A stretch of 64,000 nt of DNA from Bacteroidota bacterium (lineage in GTDB: Bacteria; Bacteroidota; Bacteroidia; Chitinophagales; Chitinophagaceae). Below, in pieces: positions 38,662 through 48,223 of this stretch. The notes under the pieces were generated by a model. That model had not been told where the DNA came from and did not search any database. It saw only the letters and a list, made by a program, of their open reading frames with translations. The stretch's first letter is position 1. The number at the start of each line of letters is the position of its first letter. The stretch is taken from NCBI GenBank assembly GCA_030706685.1, contig JAUZOA010000009.1, positions 1-64,000 of the forward strand, in the 5' to 3' direction. The translations under genes and the position numbers were made by a program.

Positions 38662-40965
38662 TTATTTTCCCATCTTAGAATAAGGCCACGACTCTCTGCT
38701 GACTCCCCATGTCTTTGACGGCTGAGCTCCCATTTCTATGATCATTTCGCCGCCTGCCATAAGATCATTGTAAAGGATATATGACTTTGTATATTCTTTG
38801 TCATTAAGAATAATGCGCTGGATATATTTATCCTGTTTACTGTTGTTTTTTATAGTAATATGAAAAGTTTTCCCGCTATTGAAACTAAGGGTCGCTTCAT
38901 CCATAACAGGGCTTCCCAATACATACAGGCCATTGGAAGGATTGACCTGGTAAAAACCTAACGCGGAAAGTACATACCAGGCCGACATCTGTCCCACATC
39001 TTCATTACCACAAAGGCCATCGGGTTTGTCGGAATACAGGCTATCGAGTATATACCTTACTTTATCAGCCGTTTTCCAGGGCTGGCCAACATAATTATAC
39101 AAATAAGCGATATGATGACTGGGCTCATTACCATGCGCATATTGACCGATCAAACCTGTAATATCACCGGAAGCTTCTTTACCCATATCCCCTTTTACAA
39201 TAAAGAGAGAATCTAATTTTTCACTAAACAATTTTTCACCTCCCAGCAGGCCGATCAATCCTTCCACATCCTGCGGTACCAGCCAGGTATATTGCCAGGC
39301 ATTGCCTTCTGTGAAATCATCTTTCATGTGCCGCGCTACAAAGGGACTGAAAGGTACACGCCATGCTGTGGGAGAAACTCTTCCCCGCATGAACCCGGTG
39401 GCTGTATCAAAATAGTTGCGATAGTTTTTGGCGCGGTCACTGAAATATCTGTAATCTTCCGTCTTACCCATTTCTTTAGCCATTTGCGCGATGCCCCAGT
39501 CGGCGATAGCATATTCAAGACCCATTGCCACAGATTCTACCATGCTGTCTGCAGGAATGAAGCCATATTTCTTTACAAACGATAATCCTCTTTGATCCTG
39601 CATGGCTGTTGTTTTCACAGCTTCCCAGGCAAGCGTTGTATCAAAACCGCGAAACCCTTTCCCGTAAGCATCCGCTATCACCTGCACGGAACTATAACCG
39701 GGCATGGTATTCGTTTCATTACCCATTAAATGCCAGATGGGCAATTTACCCTGTTGTTGGTAAATAGCCAGCATGGAATTAATCATATCATTTACCCTCC
39801 CGGATTGAAACAATGTAAAAAGCGGGTGAGCCGCACGATAGGTATCCCACAGAGAAAAAGTAGTGAGATTGGTAAAAGGGGCATGCGTATATACTTTTTT
39901 ATCTGTTCCCAGGTAATCCCCATTATGATCATTAAAAATCGAAGGGGCGATCATAGTATGATATAATGCTGTATAAAATGTACGGAGACGGCCGGTATCA
40001 CTTGTCACCACTCTTACTTTATTCAATTCGGTATTCCAGGCGGCATCGGCTTTTATCACCACCTCATTAAAATTCCACCGGGGGATCTCCGCCTCTATGT
40101 TTTTCATAGCATTCTCTGTACTCACGGGGGATATACCCACTTTTATTTTGATGGGTTCATCTTTGGCCGTTGTAAACAAAGCCACTCCTCTTAGTTTTTT
40201 CCCCGTGGCAGAACTCCCGCCTTTCGAAACAGCACTATCGTATAATAAGAATTCTTTTATGGGTTTGGAAAAAATGGCGGTAAAGAATATTCGTTGATCT
40301 GCGGCCCAGCCTTTTGAAAAACGGAAACCGGTCACGGTTGTATCATTTACCATTTTCATATAGCCTGATACCGGCCTGTCCCATCCAATTCCTGTTTCAA
40401 GATCAATGATGATCTTTGAATCCGCAGAGGCAGGAAAAGTATATTGATGAAAACCCACTCTTTCTGTCGCGGTGAGCTCCGCTTTGATATCATATCTTTT
40501 TAAATGAACGGAATAATAACCCGGTACTGCTTTTTCTTCATTATGAGAAAACAGGGAATAGTAACCGCTTCCGGGTTTACCGGCTACTCCCCTGGCCAAT
40601 GTAATATTACCTATAGCCGGCATTACTGATATATCTCCAAGATCGCCGATACCTGTACCGCTAAGATGCGTATGTGCAAACCCGGTGATGGTAGAATCTG
40701 AATAATGATAGCCCGAGCACCAGTCCCAGCCTTCTGATAAATTAACAGGGCCCAATTGTACAGCCCCGAATGGAACACTGGCGCCAAGAAAAACATGACC
40801 ATGAAAACCGGTGCCAATAAAAGGGTCAACATATTTTGTCAAACGTGGTTCAGGAACACCGCTGTTATTTTTTGGCTGGCTGCATGAAACCATTGTAAAG
40901 CAACAACACAATAAAAAGGTAAATAATTTATCGGGATAAGCTACGCTGTGATTTCTCTGTATCAT
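38662..40965 (-). CDS. GH92 alpha-1,2/1,3-mannosidase family protein
   Basis: 767 aa; YVDPFIGTGFHGHVFLGASVPFGAVQLGP, FSLWDTYRAAHPLFTL, EGNAWQYTWLVPQDVEGLIGLLGG, GNEPSHHIAYLYNYVGQPWKTA, GNEDVGQMSAWYVLSALGFYQVNP. Confidence 0.96.
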   Translation of the reverse strand: MIQRNHSVAYPDKLFTFLLCCCFTMVSCSQPKNNSGVPEPRLTKYVDPFIGTGFHGHVFLGASVPFGAVQLGPVNLSEGWDWCSGYHYSDSTITGFAHTHLSGTGIGDLGDISVMPAIGNITLARGVAGKPGSGYYSLFSHNEEKAVPGYYSVHLKRYDIKAELTATERVGFHQYTFPASADSKIIIDLETGIGWDRPVSGYMKMVNDTTVTGFRFSKGWAADQRIFFTAIFSKPIKEFLLYDSAVSKGGSSATGKKLRGVALFTTAKDEPIKIKVGISPVSTENAMKNIEAEIPRWNFNEVVIKADAAWNTELNKVRVVTSDTGRLRTFYTALYHTMIAPSIFNDHNGDYLGTDKKVYTHAPFTNLTTFSLWDTYRAAHPLFTLFQSGRVNDMINSMLAIYQQQGKLPIWHLMGNETNTMPGYSSVQVIADAYGKGFRGFDTTLAWEAVKTTAMQDQRGLSFVKKYGFIPADSMVESVAMGLEYAIADWGIAQMAKEMGKTEDYRYFSDRAKNYRNYFDTATGFMRGRVSPTAWRVPFSPFVARHMKDDFTEGNAWQYTWLVPQDVEGLIGLLGGEKLFSEKLDSLFIVKGDMGKEASGDITGLIGQYAHGNEPSHHIAYLYNYVGQPWKTADKVRYILDSLYSDKPDGLCGNEDVGQMSAWYVLSALGFYQVNPSNGLYVLGSPVMDEATLSFNSGKTFHITIKNNSKQDKYIQRIILNDKEYTKSYILYNDLMAGGEMIIEMGAQPSKTWGVSRESWPYSKMGK

Positions 40966-41012
40966 GGGAAACTATTAAAGTTCAAATTGAGATGTTACCA
41001 ACAATGCGTCAT

Positions 41013-43190
41013 TTATAATTGCTTAATATCTTTTTTTAGTTTTATGACCGAGTTCAATCTCAGATCCTGCGAATTGCTTCCAATTGAAATAGTATAATCT
41101 CCCGGGTACAATAGCCATTTATTTTGTTTCAAATCCCATTTTTGCAGTTCCGTTACCGGGATAGCAAACTGCACTGTCCGCTCAAGCCCTTTCGTAATAT
41201 GGACTCTTTTAAAACCTTTTAATTCTTTCAAGGGCATTCGTTCAATGCCGGGATATTTAATATATACCTGCGCCACTTCATCTCCATCCATACTCCCTGT
41301 ATTTTTTATTACAATGGAAAAATGAAGCGTGTCCCTGGCTGAATTTATTACGCCCGGTTGTTGCTGCCATGAATAATCAAATGAAGTATAGGATAAACCA
41401 AATCCGAAAGGGTATTGCACTTTCCCATCATAATAACGATAGGTTCTTCCTTTCATATTATAATTATCATAAGCAGGAAGGTCCTGCAGGGATTGATAAA
41501 AGGTAACGGGCAGGCGACCTGCCGGAGATATCTTACCAAAAAGAATATCGGCCAGGGCATTACCTCCCTGCTCGCCGGGATACCATGCCAGTATAATAGC
41601 ATCCGCGTAAGGTTCGATAGCCGCGATATCAATATCGCTTCCGGCCGTCACGACTACGACAACCGGTTTATTTTTCTTCCGTAATTTTTTTAGAAGGGCA
41701 ATATGCGCCGCCGGAAGGTCAAGACTTAAACGGTCCCCGCCATGCGCTGCTAAAAATGCATCCCCTTCTTCGCCTTCATACACAGGAGTGAGACCAATGA
41801 CAGCGATCGTGATATCACTTTCACCGGCGGCCCATATTCCGCCAAAATGTGTTGTATCCGAGTAATCACTTCCCTGGTCATATTGAACGGCTATGCCGGG
41901 CCCCGCGGCGGCCGTGATACCTTCGGCAAAAGTTACCATATCACCGGACATCCCATGGTAATTGGCGACTAAAGGATCCATTGCGGCGGCATTAGCTCCC
42001 AGCACCATGATCGCCCCGTATTTATTTTTATTTAATGGCAATAATCCTTTATCATTTTTCAGGAGTACCATGCTTTGCTGCGCCGCTTTGCGGGCCAACT
42101 CAATATGAGAGGATGAATGAACACTTTCCGCTCCTAACTGCGTAAAGGGAACGGAATTTTTTTGATCATAAAAGCCAAGCTTGAATTGCGTACGTAATAA
42201 GCTGCCTAACGATGAATCAATTTCTTTGTCCGTAACCAGTTTGCGGTTATACGCCGTGATGAGATTTTTTTGCAAAAGATCGGCGCAATCAAGATTGACT
42301 CCCGCTTTTAGGGCAGCGGCCGCAACTTCCACCGGATCATTCATTACTTTATGATAATCGAGGATATCATACAAAGCGCCGCAATCGGTAACTACATGTC
42401 CTTTAAAACCCCATTCTTTATGAAGTATGTTCGTTAATAGCGTATTGCTGGTGCAGCAGGGCTCATTGTTCAGGCGGTTGTAAGCACACATGACCGCTTC
42501 CACTCCTCCATCCACTAATTTTTTAAACGCATAGAGATAAGTTTCCCGAAGGTCTTTTTCATCAACCATGGCATTAAAAGAATGACGTCCCGCTTCCGGA
42601 CCACTATGCACCGCGAAATGTTTGGCACAGGCTGCTGCTTTCAGGAAACGCGGATCATCTCCCTGTATTCCTTTTACAAATGCCGAACCCATCGTAGCGG
42701 TGAGAAAAGGATCTTCGCCATAGGTCTCCTGTCCCCTGCCCCATCGCGGATCCCTGAATATATTAATATTGGGCGACCAGAAAGTAAGGCCCATATATTG
42801 CAAGCGATGATCCATGGCAGTGGAAAGATTATACTTGGCTCTTGCTTCGGTAGATATCGCATCCGCCACTTCCCTGAGCAGGCTATCATTAAACGTGGCG
42901 GCCATGCCAATAGCCTGGGGGAATACCGTTGCGAGGCCGGCTCTCGCTACTCCATGCAATCCTTCATTCCACCAATTATAAGCAGGTATGCCCAGTCTTG
43001 GAACAGCGCTGCTTTTATACCCGAGCAAAGAAATTTTTTCTTCGAGTGTCAAACGACTCAACAGGTCCTTTATCCTGCTTTCAAGAGGGAGTTGCGCATT
43101 TCTGAATGGAAGCGACTCCTGCGTCCGGCCAGGTGATTGAATAAACAGGAATATCAATATATAACAGGGATATTGTAATATTTTTTTCAT
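41013..43190 (-). CDS. GH3 family glycosidase (beta-xylosidase-like clade) with C-terminal FnIII-like domain
   Basis: 725 aa; YNWWNEGLHGVARAG, TFWSPNINIFRDPRWGRGQETYGEDPFL, KAAACAKHFAVHSGPE, GHVVTDCGALYDI. Confidence 0.94.
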   Translation of the reverse strand: MKKILQYPCYILIFLFIQSPGRTQESLPFRNAQLPLESRIKDLLSRLTLEEKISLLGYKSSAVPRLGIPAYNWWNEGLHGVARAGLATVFPQAIGMAATFNDSLLREVADAISTEARAKYNLSTAMDHRLQYMGLTFWSPNINIFRDPRWGRGQETYGEDPFLTATMGSAFVKGIQGDDPRFLKAAACAKHFAVHSGPEAGRHSFNAMVDEKDLRETYLYAFKKLVDGGVEAVMCAYNRLNNEPCCTSNTLLTNILHKEWGFKGHVVTDCGALYDILDYHKVMNDPVEVAAAALKAGVNLDCADLLQKNLITAYNRKLVTDKEIDSSLGSLLRTQFKLGFYDQKNSVPFTQLGAESVHSSSHIELARKAAQQSMVLLKNDKGLLPLNKNKYGAIMVLGANAAAMDPLVANYHGMSGDMVTFAEGITAAAGPGIAVQYDQGSDYSDTTHFGGIWAAGESDITIAVIGLTPVYEGEEGDAFLAAHGGDRLSLDLPAAHIALLKKLRKKNKPVVVVVTAGSDIDIAAIEPYADAIILAWYPGEQGGNALADILFGKISPAGRLPVTFYQSLQDLPAYDNYNMKGRTYRYYDGKVQYPFGFGLSYTSFDYSWQQQPGVINSARDTLHFSIVIKNTGSMDGDEVAQVYIKYPGIERMPLKELKGFKRVHITKGLERTVQFAIPVTELQKWDLKQNKWLLYPGDYTISIGSNSQDLRLNSVIKLKKDIKQL

Positions 43191-43209
43191 TTATAAAAGT
43201 TCAGTTTGG

Positions 43210-45321
43210 TTATTCTGTTATGACACCTAATTCAGCCACCGTAAAACCATTACCACTAATTACATGTACTGCTGAAAATCTAAAATATTGAGCCCGAATT
43301 GCGTGATCTAATTGAATAACCTGTTCAACAGGATTAGCCTTTATATTTGAAAACTCTCCGGCCGCAACCTGTTCCCAATGCTGTCCATCGTTACTAACTG
43401 AAAAAATATACTTATCTGCAATGCCATCTGTTTTCTTATCCTGTCGCGGCAGGTAAGTAAACGCTTTAATAGATTCCGTTCTGCCTATATCTATACTTAT
43501 CCCGGCCAGGCCCTGATCATTCAAAGTACTGTAAAAAGTGCTTTCCTCTTCATCAATGGCATTTTCAGGTTTACCCGCGACTATCATTTCCTTCAACCCA
43601 ATTATTTTCCACCCTGATTTGGACAAACCGAATTGGTGCGAACTAATTTCACTGGCCTGGTTATTCATTTCAAAGCTCCGTGCTTTCACTATACCGGCAG
43701 TAACAAATGGAAACGACTTATCATAAGCAGCCGAACGCAAAGTTGGTTCTGTACCATCAAGAGTATAATGAATACTGGCAACGGGGGCAGTAGTTATTAT
43801 TTGCACCTGGCCTTTTTTATCACGGCTTATTACCGGGGCCGTGAGGTGGGGAGGTTCTTTGAACAAGCCAAAATCGCTCAATGCGATACAGGCTCCGGCG
43901 CCGGTTATGCGTAATCTCAATTTGTTAGTGGTTATATTTTGTGGTAAACGGATCAAACGATTAGCGCCAATGCTGGTGGCGGTTGTAATTTCTTTCCATT
44001 CGCTGTTTATCCAGGCATCTATGGCAAAGGAAGTAATACGTTGACCGAGTTTGATATTTTCGCGAAGCCGTATTACATTAAATGTTTGTTTCGTTGCAAG
44101 ATCAATAATTAATTGCGGGTTAAGAACAGCATCGTCTGTTGCCCAATAACTATAACGGTCATTGTCTGTTAAAAAAGCAGGGCCGTATTTAGCGGCACTA
44201 TTCCCCCGGATATTGCTGGCCGTGAACCGGGCGCCTTTAGCAAGATTTGTTTTGAATATTTGTCTTAACAAATCGCCGAATTGTTTTAGCGCAGTTACAT
44301 CGTTGGCCTGTAAAAGGCCTTCCCGGTTGGGGGCTATGCCTACATCCAAACCCGCTCCCCGGCCTACACTTTTATAATAAAGATCGAGTAATGTATAAGG
44401 TGATTTGACCTGTTCGTCCTGCGAAGCATGGTAGAACCAACCCGGCCGCAAAGGCACATCACATTCCGCGGGCATCCAGTAATCACCGTTCTTAGTTCCT
44501 TCTGTAGCCAGCCAATATTTGACATAACCGTTCGCGGGTTTTTTACCTTCATCGGGGGCTTGCGGGGTAAACGTGGCCCAGCATGTTTCACCGGCGTATC
44601 CTTCTTCATTCCCAACCCATCGCACATCGGGCCCGATATCACCAAAGATCACCGCCGATGGTTGCATACTACGGGTGATCGCGAATGTGCTATCCCATCC
44701 GTAATAATTTGTCCTGTCAATCTTTCTTAGTTCTCTTGCGCCACCATAGTAGCCATCGCCTCCATTGGCGCCATCATGCCATGAAATAAACAATGATCCG
44801 TAATTACTGTACAATTCTTTTAACTGCGCCCGGTAAATTGTGATATACCCTGGTATCCCATATTGCGGATTATTCCTGTCCCAGGGAGAACAATATACTC
44901 CTAATTGCATACCCAGTTTGTCGCAGGCTGCCCGGTATTCTTTCATGATGTCCCCTTTACCGTTTTTCCAGGGACTCTTTGTGATATTATGTTCCGTAGT
45001 TTTTGTCGGCCAGAGACAAAGGCCATCATGATGCTTGGCCACCACTACCACGCCTTTGAAACCACCCGCTTTAGCGGCTCCGACGATTTGTTCAGCATTA
45101 AAATGAACAGGATTGAGAATGGCAGGATCTTCATCACCATAACCCCATTCTTTATCGGTATAGGTATCCACGCCGAAATGAATAAGGCAATACATTTCCA
45201 TTTCATGCCATTTGAGTTGCGCCTTTGTTGGCAATGCTCCGTAAGGTTTTGGCGGCGCCTGGCTGAATGCAAAGGAGTTTATAATAAAAGAGAAGGATAT
45301 AGTTGCAACCAGTTTGTTCAT
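43210..45321 (-). CDS. GH29 alpha-L-fucosidase with CHB_HEX-like and F5/8 type C-like C-terminal domains
   Basis: 703 aa; WHEMEMYCLIHFGVDTYTDKEWGYGDEDP, VVVVAKHHDGLCLWPTKTTEHNI; YTLDGTEPTLRSAAYDKSF. Confidence 0.92.
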   Translation of the reverse strand: MNKLVATISFSFIINSFAFSQAPPKPYGALPTKAQLKWHEMEMYCLIHFGVDTYTDKEWGYGDEDPAILNPVHFNAEQIVGAAKAGGFKGVVVVAKHHDGLCLWPTKTTEHNITKSPWKNGKGDIMKEYRAACDKLGMQLGVYCSPWDRNNPQYGIPGYITIYRAQLKELYSNYGSLFISWHDGANGGDGYYGGARELRKIDRTNYYGWDSTFAITRSMQPSAVIFGDIGPDVRWVGNEEGYAGETCWATFTPQAPDEGKKPANGYVKYWLATEGTKNGDYWMPAECDVPLRPGWFYHASQDEQVKSPYTLLDLYYKSVGRGAGLDVGIAPNREGLLQANDVTALKQFGDLLRQIFKTNLAKGARFTASNIRGNSAAKYGPAFLTDNDRYSYWATDDAVLNPQLIIDLATKQTFNVIRLRENIKLGQRITSFAIDAWINSEWKEITTATSIGANRLIRLPQNITTNKLRLRITGAGACIALSDFGLFKEPPHLTAPVISRDKKGQVQIITTAPVASIHYTLDGTEPTLRSAAYDKSFPFVTAGIVKARSFEMNNQASEISSHQFGLSKSGWKIIGLKEMIVAGKPENAIDEEESTFYSTLNDQGLAGISIDIGRTESIKAFTYLPRQDKKTDGIADKYIFSVSNDGQHWEQVAAGEFSNIKANPVEQVIQLDHAIRAQYFRFSAVHVISGNGFTVAELGVITE

Positions 45322-45382
45322 TTGTAAGTTTTAAAAATCGGGTACTTCGGTACCCCATATTTAATTTCACTTTTAAATTTTC

Positions 45383-45474
45383 GTGGACTAAAGCCCATAT
45401 CCAGGAGAACTTTTTAAACCCCACCCTTAAGGCCGGGGTTATAAGATAAACCCTCTGCCCCGGGCTTTAGCCCG
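45383..45474. repeat. Nested palindromic intergenic repeat, copy 1
   Basis: GTGGACTAAAGCCC...CCACCCTTAAGGCCGGGG...GGGCTTTAGCCC; related in layout and sequence to 48133-48223. Confidence 0.75.
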
Positions 45475-45494
45475 TTAGTTGAGCAATAATATTT

Positions 45495-48116
45495 TCATTC
45501 CACCATTATTTCATCCATAAATATCCATGATTTTGTGCCTTTAAATAAATATCCTTCCGGTATATCGCCAAAAGTTTCCGCGACCACCCGTATGTACCTC
45601 GCTTTTATCTCCTTATTGCCAATGATGAATGATCTCAGGCCGGGTTCTCCCATACGCGGCACTTCGTGATTCGTATAAGTATCTGCCCATTTAAAATCTT
45701 TTCCATTTTCCGATACAAAAACCGAAACCCTTGGCGGCAAATAAATTCCGCTGTTAGGATCCAGTAAAAAATTAACCGTGACAGAATGAATGGTTTCGGC
45801 CTTTTGTAAATCGATTGTCGCGAGTACATCCTTTCCTGAAAAACCCAGCCATTTATTGTCTTTAAAAGCTGTAGAGCCCATCATTCCATCAGTAAGCGAT
45901 GAATTTCCCGATGCCGCGTATTGAGGGGCATATTGAGATTGCAGTGTGACAGGTTTACCCAAAGCCTTGCTGACAGGAATAAGGGAACTGGCCATCGCTA
46001 CCTGCTTATCATGAACAAATAATCCTGCTTGTATGGTCGCAGCCTTATTAATTAAAAATGGTTGGGTATAGTTGATGAGGGTGCTATCGCCTATCCAATA
46101 TTTTATTTCAGCATCCGCCACTGTAGAAGTTATGGAAACTTTCGCGACCCTGTCCTTACCGATGGAATAGCTTATCAATGGATCCGGTGTTACCTGTACC
46201 AAATCAAACCAGGCTGTTCCGGCGGTAAGCAGGTCAAAGTTTATAATAGCGGCGGAAAAGGAAGAATCCGATTGGAATATAAAAGAATATTGCTGCCAGT
46301 CTTTTGTCAGCTTAAATATCTTCTCCTGTCCCGGGCCTTCCACGCCAATACGGAATGAAGGCATTTTTTCCTGCTCCTTCGCTTTCGCCCAGATTGAAAC
46401 TCTATAACTGTTCTTTGCTTTTATCACAATGGGTAATAGACGGATCTTGTCCCCGCTGCTATCAACCGGTGTTGTAAGCCGCAAGCTAAACATTCCATCA
46501 ACGCTTTGTCTTGGATCAGCGAAGAAACTGGCTCCTGCGTCTTCCTTTCCCGGGAAACTTTTTTTGGTGTTGCTTCCAATCGGTAACCCGGGGCTTATTA
46601 TTTTTTCAAAGCCGGGGTTTAGAGTCAGGTTACCCGGATAAACTCCCGTTGATTCCTGTATTGTTTTTCCTTTAATAAGGTAAACTCTCGTTCCCAACGC
46701 GTCAATGATATCATTTAATTTACCATTCTTGAAGGTCAGTTCACGATTCTCAAACCAGAGGGAAGCTGTCAATGATCCCTGCTGCTGATTTCCCTGGTTA
46801 TTTATTTGAATACTGACCGGCTTAGGTTTGTTTTCCTTATTCACTGCAATAACGAGGAGATCGCCATCATGAGAAAAGGACTTTGCTACAACCATAGAAT
46901 CATTAGCGCTGATGGGCGTTGCTATTTCATCAGACAATAGAAAAGAAGCCATTTGATTCACTTCAACGGCTATATCGCTGCATACTGACCAGGCTGAAAC
47001 GGCCTGGGGATTCAAGTTGCCGGCCGCATGTGTATAATATTGTATTGCTTTTACCCCGTTGATCAGGCCCAGGTAGGTCATCAGCCTTATTTCTTTTGCC
47101 GTTGGTTCCCTTGCCCACATTTCCTGCCCGCCAAAAGCTTGCGGCACCAGCCATATAGATTTTTCGTGACGGAAATCCAGGTTCATTTGGTTTACAAACT
47201 GCTCAACCATATTCAAAGGGCCCGGAACGGGGTAAGGATCGGTCATCGCGATGTCCATACAGTTACGGTACAAGGAGAATTTTGAAGGCAGCATAAAAAC
47301 GATGGATACCGGGTGATAAGGATCTAATTCATGCACGATCCTGTAAGCCTTCTCCAATAAAGCAGGCGGCCGGCCTTGTCCATCCGGTTCATCGTTGATA
47401 TACCATGAAAGTAAAGCCGGGTGGTCACGAAAAGCAATGATTTCTTTTTTCAATATCTCTTCTTTTTCTTCTTCACTCATAGCTAAACCCTTTGCTCCGT
47501 TATGGCCTGAGCCGATCAATGAATTGACACTGTATTGTACTCTCATCCCCAATCGTGCACAACGATCCATATATGCTTTGCGCTCTTCATAAGTTTCAGG
47601 AAGATTGGATTGATAAGGAGCGATCAAAGTAAAACCATGAGTGATCTCCTGTTCCGGCAGGCGCTCAACAGGCCTGCAATAGAAACCTACCGGGAAAAAA
47701 GGAAGTCCGTCAGCAATAAGCCCACCTGTCTGGAGATCAATTTTAACTTCGTTGGCTTTGGGCTGAAGACGGACAATATCAATCGCATTCTTTTGAATGA
47801 TTACACCCTTATGGGAAATGCTATAAGTTAATTCTGTTTTACCAGGGTCAAACTGGTTCAATGGCATTTTAATGTTTAGTAAATTATTTTTTATAACTCC
47901 TGATTCGGCAACCCGTTTATTGCCATTGAAAACAGATAAGATATATTCACTGGGAGACGGGAGGTGCGAAATTTCCGCGATAATGATCACCTCTTTTTCC
48001 GTTGTGTAATAATTGTATTTTGAAAACACTTTCGCTTCTTGTGCCTGTATACGGGTTTGATATAATGCAAACAGCAGCATCAACAAGAACTGCATTAGAA
48101 GATAAAATCTTTTCAT
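45495..48116 (-). CDS. Unassigned secreted multidomain protein, putative clan GH-A-like glycosidase with CHB_HEX-like and F5/8 type C-like C-terminal domains
   Basis: 873 aa; signal peptide, GLIADGLPFFPVGFY, HPALLSWYINDEPDGQGRP (glycosidase-like Asp-Glu-Pro after a Trp-Tyr strand), DPYHPVSIVF, C-terminal KYIRVVAETFGDIPEG-type discoidin domain. Confidence 0.65.
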   Translation of the reverse strand: MKRFYLLMQFLLMLLFALYQTRIQAQEAKVFSKYNYYTTEKEVIIIAEISHLPSPSEYILSVFNGNKRVAESGVIKNNLLNIKMPLNQFDPGKTELTYSISHKGVIIQKNAIDIVRLQPKANEVKIDLQTGGLIADGLPFFPVGFYCRPVERLPEQEITHGFTLIAPYQSNLPETYEERKAYMDRCARLGMRVQYSVNSLIGSGHNGAKGLAMSEEEKEEILKKEIIAFRDHPALLSWYINDEPDGQGRPPALLEKAYRIVHELDPYHPVSIVFMLPSKFSLYRNCMDIAMTDPYPVPGPLNMVEQFVNQMNLDFRHEKSIWLVPQAFGGQEMWAREPTAKEIRLMTYLGLINGVKAIQYYTHAAGNLNPQAVSAWSVCSDIAVEVNQMASFLLSDEIATPISANDSMVVAKSFSHDGDLLVIAVNKENKPKPVSIQINNQGNQQQGSLTASLWFENRELTFKNGKLNDIIDALGTRVYLIKGKTIQESTGVYPGNLTLNPGFEKIISPGLPIGSNTKKSFPGKEDAGASFFADPRQSVDGMFSLRLTTPVDSSGDKIRLLPIVIKAKNSYRVSIWAKAKEQEKMPSFRIGVEGPGQEKIFKLTKDWQQYSFIFQSDSSFSAAIINFDLLTAGTAWFDLVQVTPDPLISYSIGKDRVAKVSITSTVADAEIKYWIGDSTLINYTQPFLINKAATIQAGLFVHDKQVAMASSLIPVSKALGKPVTLQSQYAPQYAASGNSSLTDGMMGSTAFKDNKWLGFSGKDVLATIDLQKAETIHSVTVNFLLDPNSGIYLPPRVSVFVSENGKDFKWADTYTNHEVPRMGEPGLRSFIIGNKEIKARYIRVVAETFGDIPEGYLFKGTKSWIFMDEIMVE

Positions 48117-48132
48117 ACTAAATTTTGTGTTG

Positions 48133-48223
48133 GGGGCTAAAGCCCATGTATGAAGAGGCTTTATAATCCCGGCCTTAAAGCCGGGATTATAAAATAAGGC
48201 CGCTACTACCGGGCTTTAGCCCC
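48133..48223. repeat. Nested palindromic intergenic repeat, copy 2
   Basis: GGGGGCTAAAGCCCATGTATGAAGAGGCTTTATAATCCCGGCCTTAAAGCCGGGATTATAAAATAAGG...CCGGGCTTTAGCCCC; outer and inner inverted arms. Confidence 0.8.
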
